A stretch of 64,000 bases of DNA from Burkholderia cepacia (GCF_001039005.1 NZ_LDWR01000022.1:1-64000), one strand, 5' to 3'; positions 30,820-39,092 are shown, counted from the stretch's first letter. Notes: generated from the letters alone by a model not told the origin. A program made the numbers and translations.

Positions 30820-30861
30820 AAATGAAGGGGAACATAGTAAGGGCTATGTTTCCCTTCATTT
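30820..30861. repeat. 18-bp-arm hairpin
   Basis: AAATGAAGGGGAACATAG at 30820-30837 pairs with CTATGTTTCCCTTCATTT at 30844-30861 with a single mismatch and a 6-nt loop. The right arm ends in TTTT, so it could serve as a terminator or be a remnant of a mobile palindromic element. Confidence 0.55.
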
Positions 30862-31537
30862 TGGGACTCCGACCAACCGAGTGGATCGGGCGCTCGCACA
30901 ACTAAAGTTGTGTCTAAATTTCAAGGAAAGTTGTTTCTATAAAGTGCGTCCGCCGGTCGGCGCTAGGGAAGCGAGATACGTGACCCCATCCGATGCCGTG
31001 ACCCACGCGCCCACCGGCTAACGGGGCGTTCGGCGGCCCGCGCAGCCGCAGCGCGATGTCCGGCCATAATTCCAGGCGGCACGAGATTGATCACGGCTAG
31101 GGTGCCGAGCGGTACTAGATCGCACCATCGAACAGCCCGATCACCGAGATAAAACAGGGAGCGATCTCAGTGAGCGAAGGCCAAACGGAAGCCACCGTGG
31201 GCGTGGCATGGATCCGCGACTGCGACGCGACCCGCCGAGTTAGATCCTCCAACTGGATGAGCAATAAAGTGGCACCCGGTGCAACTGCGTATGCGTCAGT
31301 TGAGGCACGCCACTCGACGCGGTCAACGCAGCGCGCGGGGATACTTTTTAGCTACGGCCGCACTTCCAGCCCCCGAAGACACCCCGAGGAATTCCTGCGT
31401 GGAGACGAGGGCCCCTACGGCGCCGTTCCCCAAGCTGGAGATCCGTTCCCGATCCGACGTCGCGACGCCCAAGCGACCGGACTCAGCGCGGATATCTACA
31501 CACCGGATACACAAATTTTCCTTGCATTCCTCTTCGG

Positions 31538-31554
31538 TGTGTATAGACTACACA
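31538..31554 (+). promoter_or_regulatory. Candidate hicAB operator overlapping the promoter
   Basis: TGTGTA-TAGAC-TACACA inverted repeat covers a TATAGA -10-like element, about 65 bp upstream of hicA. A TTGCAT element at 31522 lies upstream at a short spacing. HicB antitoxins of the ribbon-helix-helix type autoregulate by binding such dyads; binding here is inferred. Confidence 0.45.
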
Positions 31555-31616
31555 TCGGGTCATGGGAAAAGGGGTGTGTATGGCGACAGCTATGGCGAAG
31601 GATATGGTGCGGCGTT

Positions 31617-31811
31617 ATGGATTCGAGAACAGTGATACGGCGGCTTGAGCAGGATGGGTGGGTACAGAAGCGGGTGAAGGGCAGTCATCATCACTTCAGG
31701 CACCCGAGCAAGCCAGGCACGGTAACGGTGCCGCATCCAGAGAAAGACCTCACGATTGCGACGCTGAAAAGCATCGAGAGGCAATCTGGTTTAACACTCA
31801 CCGGGCAGTAA
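31617..31811 (+). CDS. hicA: HicA mRNA-interferase toxin
   Basis: 64 aa starting MDSRTVIRRLEQDGWVQKRV. Matches the HicA double-stranded-RNA-binding-like fold, with catalytic His in KGSHHHFRHPSKPGTVTVPHP. The family cleaves mRNA during translation and is neutralised by HicB, encoded 66 bp downstream. A 28-codon frame (31562-31648) overlaps the start and could be a leader peptide or spurious. Length is normal for the family, so the toxin appears intact. Confidence 0.93.
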   Translation: MDSRTVIRRLEQDGWVQKRVKGSHHHFRHPSKPGTVTVPHPEKDLTIATLKSIERQSGLTLTGQ

Positions 31812-31877
31812 GTCCGGTGGCTACAACGGACCCCGAGGGCCGCAACTGGTCAGCGGGTTCCAGACAAGGAGTTGGAT

Positions 31878-32291
31878 GTGAGATTTTTCGTCGCTGTCGA
31901 CAAGCAAGAGGGCACCGATTATGGCGTTGTCGTACCGGATTTTCCGGGCTGCAACTCATGGGGCACGACGCTCGAACAAGCGCTCGAAAACACGCAAGAG
32001 GCTATCGAGGGATGGGTTGAAACTTCCGTCGAGGCGGGGGACGAAGTTCGCTTCGAGCCCACGTCGTTTGAGGAACTTCGCGACAACCCAGACTATGCCG
32101 GCTCATTTTGGGCTGTCGTAGACATTGATCCTTCGAAATTTGATATGAAGCCAGAGCGTGTGAATATAAGTTTGCCGCGCTTCGTGCTTACACAGATTGA
32201 CGCCTTCGCGGAGGCCCATAAAGAAACGCGTAGCGGCTTTCTTGTTCGTGCGGCACTAGAAGCCATTCGGCACGAGCAGACAGCCGTCTGA
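31878..32291 (+). CDS. hicB: HicB antitoxin with ribbon-helix-helix domain
   Basis: 137 aa, GTG start at 31878 with AAGGAG 6 nt upstream (TTG at 31872 also in frame). The N-terminal degenerate RNase H-like HicB domain is clear (DYGVVVPDFPGCNSWG, then EQALENTQEAIEGW). The C-terminal domain (ERVNISLPRFVLTQIDAFAE to FLVRAALEAI) is a ribbon-helix-helix DNA-binding unit, so it should both bind HicA and repress the operon. Confidence 0.92.
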   Translation: MRFFVAVDKQEGTDYGVVVPDFPGCNSWGTTLEQALENTQEAIEGWVETSVEAGDEVRFEPTSFEELRDNPDYAGSFWAVVDIDPSKFDMKPERVNISLPRFVLTQIDAFAEAHKETRSGFLVRAALEAIRHEQTAV

Positions 32292-32315
32292 TCGAAAAAG
32301 CCCTGCCGGAGCGGG

Positions 32316-32332
32316 GCACGGAGTATCCGTGC
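32316..32332 (+). terminator. Possible terminator stem after hicB
   Basis: GCACGGA-GTA-TCCGTGC, a perfect 7-bp stem with a 3-nt loop, 25 bp after the hicB stop. No T run follows, so this may be a weak or factor-dependent terminator. Confidence 0.35.
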
Positions 32333-32539
32333 TTGGCCAACTTGGTTCGGCCTGATCCGCGTCGCGCAGCAGGGACGTAATTCGGTCGAGATCGACTCAT
32401 TCGATTCCGCGCCGAATGCTGCCGTATTCTCGGCAGCGAACTTCTATGCCGCGATTAGCATCAGTCGGGAGACTCGCTGGCATATCCGGCGCGCAGAAGC
32501 CGGGTTGTGCTGCCATATAACTACCTCAACGGGGGCGGG

Positions 32540-34633
32540 ATGAAGTTGATCAAGTATCGGGTAACGAATTTCCGCTCCGTGAAGGATAGCGGCGATATTG
32601 AAGCCGGCGACGTTGCCGCGCTGATCGGTGTCAACGAATCAGGAAAGACGAATTTGCTGCTTCCGCTTTGGAAGCTCAATCCTGCTCGCGAAGGCGAGAT
32701 TCAACCGACATCGGATTATCCGAAGACGATGTTCGGGGATGTGCGTGCCAACCCGGGGGAATTTCGATTCATCAGTGCCGATTTTGATGCAAGCTCTCTC
32801 AGAGACAAGCTAGTTGCTCTCACGAAACTGGATGCTGAGCAACTGGAGGTTGTGCGTGTTGACCGGTACTTCGATGGGAAACATGCAATCTCGTTTCCGC
32901 AGTTTGCGCCCAAGACAACGGTCGCTGCCTCGGAGATCAGGGGCGAGTTGACGACCTTAGCCAAAGTCGTTGAGCGAACAGATCCGCTTAAGAGCGAGGA
33001 GCCTCTTAAGTCTGCGATCGTTGACGCTGTTCACGCTCTGGCCGAACCCATCATGCAAGACTGGACTGCGCATGAACTCGATGCCGCCATTGAAGCGCTG
33101 AAGACGTTGTTGCCAGACCAGCCAGCCAAGACGTCGACGATCGTACCTCGCGTGCAGCAGTCAATTGATGTCTTGACCGAATGGTCGTCCCATATCAGGT
33201 CGCCTGCCCCCGAAGACATCGAAGGTGTTCGAGATATTGTCTTGAAAGCGCTCCCCACGTTCGTGTACTACTCGAACTATGGAAATCTGGACTCGGAAAT
33301 TTATCTCCCTCATGTGGTCCAGAATCTTGAGAGAAAGGATCTGGGAGCCAAGGAGGCGGCGAAAGCTCGGACCCTCCGCGTGTTGTTCAGCTTTGTTCGC
33401 CTCCAACCGACGGAGATCCTTGAGCTTGGTCGCGACTTCAAAGATCCGAGCAATCAGAATCGGCAACCTACCGAAGACGAGATTGCAAAGATCGCTGAGC
33501 GCAAGCGAGAGCGCTCCATCCTGCTACAGTCTGCGGGCACGACCTTGACGAAGGAGTTCAAGTCTTGGTGGAAACAAGGCGACTACCGTTTCCGATTCGA
33601 AGCGGATGGCGATCACTTTCGCATCTGGGTATCAGATGATCGGCGTCCGGAAGAGGTCGAGCTTGAAAATCGCAGTACGGGGCTGCAATGGTTTCTGAGC
33701 TTCTACCTCGTGTTCTTGGTCGAAAGCCAGGGTGACCACGAAGACGCCATTCTTCTGCTCGATGAGCCAGGCCTATCCCTTCATCCACTCGCCCAGCGCG
33801 ATCTATCAGCCTTCTTCGATGGATTGACCAAGACCAACCAGATCATCTATACGACGCACTCGCCTTTCCTTGTCGATCCAGACCGGCTGGATCGAGTGCG
33901 AAAGGTCTATGTCGCTGCGGATGGCTCGACCGAGTCTTCGCCGAATTTGCGTCAGTCGGGTGCGGACCCGGCACATGCCGGGGCGGCGTACGCCGTGTAC
34001 TCGGCATTGAACCTGAACGTCGCTGAAAGCCTGCTACTGGGCTGCCGTCCAATAGTTGTGGAGGGAGCTTCAGATCAGCACTATCTGACGATGATTAAGG
34101 CGCTTCTTATTGGTGCTGGGAAGATCACACCTCGCCGAGAGCTGGTATTTCCGCCCGCAGGCGGAACCAAAACGCTAAGGATCACTGCTGGAATTTTGAC
34201 TGGCCGAGACGAGACGCTTCCGGTCGTTTTGCTGGATGGCGATCAAATGGGCAGCAGGATGGCCGCAGAGCTGAGCAGCGGCCTCTATAACGGTGAAGAG
34301 GAGAAGGTCCTATCAACAGACGAATTCGTTGGCTTCAAAGGTTCAGAGTTAGAGGATTTGGTTCCATATCAGCGCTTCGTAGAGGCTGTAGACCGAATTT
34401 TTCGCGCCCCAGAGCAGCAGTTTTCGGAAGTCGCGTCGATTGGGAAGCCCATCGTGCCGCAGGTTGAGGTGTGGGCTAAGCGTGAAGGCATCGAACTCAC
34501 GCCTGGCTGGAAGGTGGAAGTTGCGAAACGCGTGAAGGCCACCTTGCTGTCCAAGGGGATCAACGATGTCGACGATGATCTGGTTGGGCGATGGGTACAG
34601 CTCTTCGCCCGGTTTGAGCCGTCCGACAATTGA
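32540..34633 (+). CDS. OLD-family ATP-dependent endonuclease (AAA ATPase plus TOPRIM)
   Basis: 697 aa. The N-terminal ABC/SMC-type ATPase has Walker A GVNESGKTN (residues 30-38). Walker B is ILLLDEPGLSLHP (about 402-414), with a following histidine switch in YTTHSPFLVD. The C-terminal TOPRIM nuclease has Glu in IVVEGASDQHYL (about 505) and the DxD-like LLDGDQMG (about 562). The central ~250 residues are the family's helical insertion. OLD proteins act in phage exclusion and as the nuclease of Gabija (GajA) and several retron systems. No GajB helicase or reverse transcriptase is adjacent, so it looks like a stand-alone class 1 OLD. A G-rich ribosome binding site abuts the ATG. Confidence 0.88.
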   Translation: MKLIKYRVTNFRSVKDSGDIEAGDVAALIGVNESGKTNLLLPLWKLNPAREGEIQPTSDYPKTMFGDVRANPGEFRFISADFDASSLRDKLVALTKLDAEQLEVVRVDRYFDGKHAISFPQFAPKTTVAASEIRGELTTLAKVVERTDPLKSEEPLKSAIVDAVHALAEPIMQDWTAHELDAAIEALKTLLPDQPAKTSTIVPRVQQSIDVLTEWSSHIRSPAPEDIEGVRDIVLKALPTFVYYSNYGNLDSEIYLPHVVQNLERKDLGAKEAAKARTLRVLFSFVRLQPTEILELGRDFKDPSNQNRQPTEDEIAKIAERKRERSILLQSAGTTLTKEFKSWWKQGDYRFRFEADGDHFRIWVSDDRRPEEVELENRSTGLQWFLSFYLVFLVESQGDHEDAILLLDEPGLSLHPLAQRDLSAFFDGLTKTNQIIYTTHSPFLVDPDRLDRVRKVYVAADGSTESSPNLRQSGADPAHAGAAYAVYSALNLNVAESLLLGCRPIVVEGASDQHYLTMIKALLIGAGKITPRRELVFPPAGGTKTLRITAGILTGRDETLPVVLLDGDQMGSRMAAELSSGLYNGEEEKVLSTDEFVGFKGSELEDLVPYQRFVEAVDRIFRAPEQQFSEVASIGKPIVPQVEVWAKREGIELTPGWKVEVAKRVKATLLSKGINDVDDDLVGRWVQLFARFEPSDN

Positions 34634-34881
34634 GGCTAGATTCGCTCACAGTGGCCGGCATTCGAACGCCAGTGCCAGGCGCAACTGACGCGTCTCCGAA
34701 TGGCCGCAGGACGGCGGTTGTAGCTAGAAAGCCGCCTTTTGGCTGAACGAACCGTTTCGGGTTACGAGCTGCGGGACTCCACCTTTAAGCCGATAAGCAC
34801 ACAATCCGCGAGTGGATGTTCGCTGCGCTTTCGGCGGCTTTATCTGGGCGCTTCAATTTTTTCGCTCTGCGTTGGAGGCGA

Positions 34882-35886
34882 ATGTTGGGATCGAACTTCG
34901 GTAGCATTGTACAAATGCTACGGCAACATGGCTTGCATAAAGCGATGAGTGCCGTTGTGCCAGTTGCATCAGCGTTTGGGATCATCTGCTTGACCGTGTA
35001 TTTCAGTACGCTCAAGTTCACACCAGATATTTCGTTCGCGCAGGGGGCCCTTGTGGCGGTGCAGGCCGGGTTGATAGGGGCGTTTATTATTGGGGTGCTC
35101 ATTATTTCGCTATCGGCACCGGCATTGGTCTATTACATGCTTGGGATCAGACCAGCAGAATTGGTGTCTATAAGCCGTCGACGCGAGGCGATTCATAACC
35201 TCGTTACCAGATTTCTATGCACCCAGGCGTTGACGATCTCTGCGCTGGCTGTTCTCGCCTATTTTCCTCAGCGTGATCAGCTTCAGGGAGCTGCATGCCT
35301 CGGTGTTGCCGTAATTGGTTTCATATGGTCCGCAATCTTCCTTGCTTCGTGTACACGAGTCTGGGGAGTAGAGGCATTGGAGAGTCGATGGACATTTTTC
35401 GTGTCGGTCGTGTTAGGAATGTTCACGACAGTGTCGTCACTGCTAACGTTGGACCCACTGTGGGCGAGCTCGCCCGGCCCACATAGCGAATTTTGGCTTC
35501 TGCTCACTGTTCTCGTTGTTGTCATATTGGGCGGGGCGCAGGTCGCTATTGGACTTCAGGATGTAGGCGCACAGTTAATTATTGGCTTCATGCTGATCCT
35601 TGAGATATGCCTACTGCTTGGGCCACCGGTGCCTCGATTTATCGCAAACGAGGTTGGCATTGCTGAGAAACGACCGGTAGACCTGTTGGTCGGTAGCGAG
35701 ATGTGCAATACGATTCGTAGTTTTGTCAATTTACCTAAGTTTCGATGTGAAGAGAAAGGTCCATCACTCGTAAAGAACGTCGAGGTTCTTAACTCGTTGG
35801 GGAATCGATGGGTAATTCGTATTCCTGCATCAGGAAAGATATTGATTATTCCCGGCAAGGATTTGACCATTGCTCGCCCGAATTAG
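34882..35886 (+). CDS. Multipass membrane protein with C-terminal soluble domain, function unknown
   Basis: About 334 aa if started at 34882 (GGAGG just upstream; 34816 and 34915 are alternatives). Eight or so hydrophobic segments occupy residues 30-260 (for example AQGALVAVQAGLIGAFIIGVLIISL, TQALTISALAVLAYF, FWLLLTVLVVVILGGA, LIIGFMLILEICLLLG). A soluble tail of ~75 residues ends IPGKDLTIARPN. No family is recognised. It lies 248 bp after the OLD gene in the same direction and has the island's AT-richer codon use. A linked membrane effector is possible but unproven. Confidence 0.65.
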   Translation: MLGSNFGSIVQMLRQHGLHKAMSAVVPVASAFGIICLTVYFSTLKFTPDISFAQGALVAVQAGLIGAFIIGVLIISLSAPALVYYMLGIRPAELVSISRRREAIHNLVTRFLCTQALTISALAVLAYFPQRDQLQGAACLGVAVIGFIWSAIFLASCTRVWGVEALESRWTFFVSVVLGMFTTVSSLLTLDPLWASSPGPHSEFWLLLTVLVVVILGGAQVAIGLQDVGAQLIIGFMLILEICLLLGPPVPRFIANEVGIAEKRPVDLLVGSEMCNTIRSFVNLPKFRCEEKGPSLVKNVEVLNSLGNRWVIRIPASGKILIIPGKDLTIARPN

Positions 35887-35914
35887 CTGGCACTTGGGTC
35901 ACTACCACGTGGTT

Positions 35915-36595
35915 TCATTCCTTCGACAGCGGTGCAAGGCCAGTCACGAGAACAGGGATGTTTCTCTGTTCGACGATTTTGAATTCTTTGAACGCTAACC
36001 GTGCTTTTCGGACCTCAACGTCGTGGCCAATGTCACCGATCCAGGACGCGACCTCCCCTTGTGACGTTTCGCAGCGCACACCGATGACCACCTCGCGTAA
36101 CGCCAGATGGTCACCAAAGTCCGCGTAGTAGTGTCCATCGTCATCCCGATCCTGAAGATCAGCGATTACCCGATACTCGCCTTCGTATCGCCACGCATCG
36201 AACTTCGTTAGCAGCATAGCTTTCACCATGTCGGGGGTAACCCCAGCGTTGTGCGCATTTAGGTCGATGTCGAAATCGAGGCGATTTGGCTCGTAATTGA
36301 TCTTCATCGCCAATTCATCTGGTACATCGAACCCAAGACACATGCCGTAGTGCTTGTTGCCGTAATGTGCCCACATGACCGGACTTTGCCAATGCGTTGA
36401 AAAACAGATAACACCACGCTGTGTGGATAGATGCTGGCGAAGCACCTGAGCAACCGATCGATGCTGTTGAGTAGGGAGGACGTGTGGTAACAGCTCAAAG
36501 GGATCGTTAAGTTCTTCAAAAAGTGAGATTTTCATGCGACGTTCGTCGATAATCTTCTTTGCCCATTTTTCTGCTGTCAGGTAGTAGAGCCGCAT
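35915..36595 (-). CDS. DUF2971 family protein
   Basis: 226 aa starting MRLYYLTAEKWAKKIIDERR. The family pattern is clear: early LFEELNDPFEL, then GVICFSTHWQSPVMWAHYGNKHYGMCLGFDV, and later KFDAWRYEGEYRV. DUF2971 proteins are cytosolic, of unknown function, and frequent in phage-defence and mobile regions. It converges with the membrane protein gene (28 bp gap). Island-type codon use. Confidence 0.82.
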   Translation of the reverse strand: MRLYYLTAEKWAKKIIDERRMKISLFEELNDPFELLPHVLPTQQHRSVAQVLRQHLSTQRGVICFSTHWQSPVMWAHYGNKHYGMCLGFDVPDELAMKINYEPNRLDFDIDLNAHNAGVTPDMVKAMLLTKFDAWRYEGEYRVIADLQDRDDDGHYYADFGDHLALREVVIGVRCETSQGEVASWIGDIGHDVEVRKARLAFKEFKIVEQRNIPVLVTGLAPLSKE

Positions 36596-36718
36596 GGTCG
36601 GTCAGGATGGAACGGAGTTGTGCATTGTATCGGCCTCCGGTAATCGATCCGATATTCCGTGGAGGTCGGCACGGCGAGCGGCTGCGCGCGTGGGCGTGAG
36701 CCTCGGGCTTCTGCTTCG

Positions 36719-36815
36719 CGCTAAGAGTCGTTCGCGTCGCGCTAGAACCGCCATTCGCTGTCGCGTGCCGATCCAGTCGTCGGGAACTGCACGCGACAGC
36801 GAGATCATCGGACTG
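36719..36815. repeat. Dispersed ~90-bp repeat, copy 1
   Basis: Begins CGCTAAGAG, then GCGTCGC, AGAACCGCCATTCGCTGTCG and, after a variable centre with GTCGGGA, CGCGACAGCGAGAT. The TCGCTGTCGCG and CGCGACAGCGA parts are complementary, so the copy can form a hairpin. A second copy in the same orientation lies at 40201-40286. The repeat sits in the 318 bp gap between the DUF2971 gene and the cyclodeaminase gene. Confidence 0.7.
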
Positions 36816-36913
36816 GCCCCACGGCAAGCCCCAACTCTCGCGGCCGTTGTCAGGTGCGATGGTTGGCGCGTGCGTCGGCAGCGTCGTGGCGGAGCGAGCA
36901 GGAATAAGCTCGC

Positions 36914-38101
36914 TCATGAAGAAGCCTCACCGTCGCGTGTAAACACCACCAAATCATAAGGTGCGCCGGGCCGGCAAAGCTGCGAAAAGAATCCGCCGGT
37001 CGTGCGCGGATGCGGGACAAAAGGGTACACCGGCTCGCCGGGGGCGAAGCTTGGATCGAGCAGCGTGCCGTCCGGATTTCGCACGACCGAGTGTGCGATC
37101 AGATGGACGGACCCGTCGTCGCGCGCGTCGACGAGCCACCCGCGCACGGTCTGGCTTCCGACATGGCTGGTGATCCAGACGTCGACGGCATCATGGCAGT
37201 TCGGCTTGGGTGCGGCAGGCGCCCGGGCGTGTTCGATCGGGCGCGCCTGGCGTGCGGTGGCGAGGCCATCGAGGACCGCGATGGCCAGCGCCTCGTGGCC
37301 CGCCGGATGCGTATGGGAAACTTGGGCGACGTTGTCCCTGCTGTCCTCACTGGCGGGGCCGGGTGCATTCACGTCGCCGGCGATGAGCGCAAGAGGAAGC
37401 TGAAGCGAGACGGTGCCTTCAATTGTCAGGGAATCAAGCGCCTCGGAGTTGAGCGATGCCATGCATCCTAGCGCGGTCTGTTGCTTCTGCTCCAGCAGGT
37501 CGCGCAATGCCGTGGCACGGCCTATGTTGTCTGCGCCGTACTTGCGCGCTTTCAGCCACTTGATGTTCAAGTTCACGATGAACAACCCGGAAGTGACTGC
37601 GGCGATCGCCGCGCTGATGGCAGCCCCTGAATCGCCCCGCACGGTGCCCCAGCCGTGCTCAAAAACGGTCACGCCGCGGTCGATCAGTGGCAGGCACAGA
37701 TCAATTATCTGGAAGACATTGTCCGTGGCGATTTCAAGCTTCCGGTTGATCTCGCGCGTGAGGGTGCCTTTCGCCTCCTGCGCAACGGCCTGATTCCGCT
37801 CGACGATCAGCCGGACAATCTCCTCAAATTCGTGGGCATCCTTTTCGAAGAGCGCACGCAGTGCGGGCTCGCTCGTGTCGAGCTCCTTAAGGATGTGATG
37901 CAGCGTTACGTCGGTCTCGCGGCCGAGATTTTTTTCGAGGCTCTTCAGGCAGACGGTGCGGATCAGCTTTACAGCGAGCAGACCCATCAGGGCCGCAGCG
38001 CTGCCGGAACCCGGAGAGGCCCTGCCGGCGCCGAAGGCATCGAGCAACTGGTTCGCCGGCTGGTCCAGCAGGGTGGTGTCGGGTGGTAAGAGGTCGTTCA
38101 T
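36914..38101 (-). CDS. Cyclodeaminase/cyclohydrolase (FTCD_C)-like domain fused to a Cys-His-Asp C-terminal module
   Basis: 395 aa. Residues ~12-230 match the helical formiminotransferase-cyclodeaminase family (QLLDAFGAGRASPGSGSAAALMG near the N-terminus, then long helices). In folate metabolism that fold carries formimino- or methenyl-tetrahydrofolate chemistry. A linker with SHTHPAGHEALA follows. The last ~95 residues contain NCHDAVDVW, GWLVDARDDG, HSVV and DGTLLDPSF, an ordered Cys...His...Asp pattern reminiscent of papain-fold amidases. No folate gene is nearby; it sits in an island downstream of a membrane protein gene. The fusion and a non-housekeeping role are inference. Confidence 0.68.
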   Translation of the reverse strand: MNDLLPPDTTLLDQPANQLLDAFGAGRASPGSGSAAALMGLLAVKLIRTVCLKSLEKNLGRETDVTLHHILKELDTSEPALRALFEKDAHEFEEIVRLIVERNQAVAQEAKGTLTREINRKLEIATDNVFQIIDLCLPLIDRGVTVFEHGWGTVRGDSGAAISAAIAAVTSGLFIVNLNIKWLKARKYGADNIGRATALRDLLEQKQQTALGCMASLNSEALDSLTIEGTVSLQLPLALIAGDVNAPGPASEDSRDNVAQVSHTHPAGHEALAIAVLDGLATARQARPIEHARAPAAPKPNCHDAVDVWITSHVGSQTVRGWLVDARDDGSVHLIAHSVVRNPDGTLLDPSFAPGEPVYPFVPHPRTTGGFFSQLCRPGAPYDLVVFTRDGEASS

Positions 38102-38156
38102 TCGGCGAGTTCCGGGGGGCGGTCGCAGTCACGGAGTCGATGGAGCTATAAGAAAA

Positions 38157-38210
38157 CTAGGGAACATTATGGCGACCCTCCGGATGCGTATGAGAGACGC
38201 GCACGATCAT
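38157..38210 (-). other. Mini-ORF overlapping the stop of the upstream membrane gene
   Basis: Seventeen codons (MIVRVSHTHPEGRHNVP) beginning with an ATG that overlaps the TGA of the 38207 gene in an ATGA arrangement. Its SHTHPEG repeats the SHTHPAG found inside the neighbouring cyclodeaminase protein. It may be a coupled leader peptide, a broken gene start, or chance. Confidence 0.25.
38162..38174 (-). promoter_or_regulatory. Shared promoter-like motif upstream of the cyclodeaminase gene
   Basis: CGCCATAATGTTC (minus strand) lies about 60 nt before the start at 38101. The same 13 bases occur about 70 nt before the membrane gene start (38963-38975). CATAAT resembles a -10 element. Confidence 0.4.
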
Positions 38211-38893
38211 GGTTTCACCGCCGCCATGACCAGCTGAAAAACGCACATGCCTGCGGCGAGCGCCGCCAAGCTCATCGGCACGAGGGTGTCGACCGCGCTT
38301 TTTGAATACGTAGCGGTGCTCAGCGCACAGCGTAGGACAATCCACGCCACCACCTGCCGCGGCAGTTGAAATGTGTAGGAGCGCCCGTAACTGCTTTGAT
38401 AGTGATTGCCGCTTGCCCACTTCAGGTCCAACGCATACCGGACTCCTCCTTGCCAAGGGGAAGACCCATCGCGGTCGATGCCCGTGTTGGCGATGGCCTG
38501 CGTGAGAGGGCCTCGGTCTGCAAAGCGGGCTAGCTGCGCCTCGGCAAGATCGTCAAAATCGACGAGGTAGCGCGGCGTCCGGCTGTGAACAAGATAGCGT
38601 TCCACCGTGCCCTTCAGGTGTCGCGAGATCAGCGCGTGGCGCCGGTTGTCAAACTCCTGTGCGAGCCGCGCGCGCTCGACGTCGGTCTCCTCATGGAACC
38701 AGTAGCGCAGGAACACGTAGATGAGCACGGCGAAGAGGCTGAGCCAGACTTTCAGCGGCGTGACATTGCCGACCTGGGCAAAGCCGAGCAGTGTGCCGGT
38801 GGGCTTGAACGACAGGTCAAACACGGTGATAGCGACGATCGCGGCCGAGAGCATAACGACGTTGCGGCGCAGCTTGTCGGGTAGGTCATCCAT
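38207..38893 (-). CDS. Membrane protein, function unknown, partner of the cyclodeaminase-like gene
   Basis: 228 aa starting MDDLPDKLRRNVVMLSAAIV. Two N-terminal membrane helices (VMLSAAIVAITVFDLSF and PLKVWLSLFAVLIYVFLRYW) are followed by a charged cytosolic region (about 65-170, rich in Arg and Glu). Two more hydrophobic stretches lie at the C-terminus (VAWIVLRCALSTATY and LVPMSLAALAAGMCVFQLVMA). No known family. It ends 105 bp before the cyclodeaminase gene on the same strand, so they are probably one unit. Confidence 0.65.
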   Translation of the reverse strand: MDDLPDKLRRNVVMLSAAIVAITVFDLSFKPTGTLLGFAQVGNVTPLKVWLSLFAVLIYVFLRYWFHEETDVERARLAQEFDNRRHALISRHLKGTVERYLVHSRTPRYLVDFDDLAEAQLARFADRGPLTQAIANTGIDRDGSSPWQGGVRYALDLKWASGNHYQSSYGRSYTFQLPRQVVAWIVLRCALSTATYSKSAVDTLVPMSLAALAAGMCVFQLVMAAVKP

Positions 38894-38960
38894 CGAGTGT
38901 TTCTTGTTTTTTCCGGGGGGGGATGGGCACCGCCGGCGTGCCGGGACGATACCGAAACTA

Positions 38961-38986
38961 CTGAACATTATGGCGGTAACGTTCAG
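38961..38986. promoter_or_regulatory. Inverted repeat and promoter-like motif upstream of the membrane gene
   Basis: CTGAAC (38961-38966) and GTTCAG (38981-38986) flank the core that contains the shared CGCCATAATGTTC motif. The layout suggests an operator overlapping the -10 region of a leftward promoter. Confidence 0.4.
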
Positions 38987-39092
38987 CAGCCGTCGAGTGC
39001 GTTATAAAGCTGTCGGATATCGGGCAGCTATCCGATCCCGCCCGACGCGTTCGGCCATCACCCGCCGGTCGTATGCGTCGTCGCTCGGACGT

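Larger units (their letters stand above)
30305..31616. other. Gene-poor, AT-richer start of a genomic island
   Basis: About 1.3 kb between msrB and hicA with no recognised gene. It contains the palindrome at 30709-30726, the long hairpin at 30820-30861 and the probable hicAB control region near 31520-31560. An open + frame from 31170 runs into hicA but its upstream part has no coding character. Composition shifts visibly from that of the preceding 30 kb. Confidence 0.5.

Noticed and set aside
31170..31616. Upstream extension of the hicA frame
   Set aside because: The frame is open but lacks coding character, and HicA proteins start at the 31617 ATG; length then matches the family.
32540..34633. 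Calling the OLD protein GajA of a Gabija system
   Set aside because: The following gene is a membrane protein, not a UvrD-like helicase, so the defining partner is missing.
37300..37340. SHTHPAG in the cyclodeaminase fusion as a JAMM metalloprotease or ADP-ribosylglycohydrolase motif
   Set aside because: The downstream Ser and Asp of JAMM and the other glycohydrolase motifs are absent; the segment lies in a linker.
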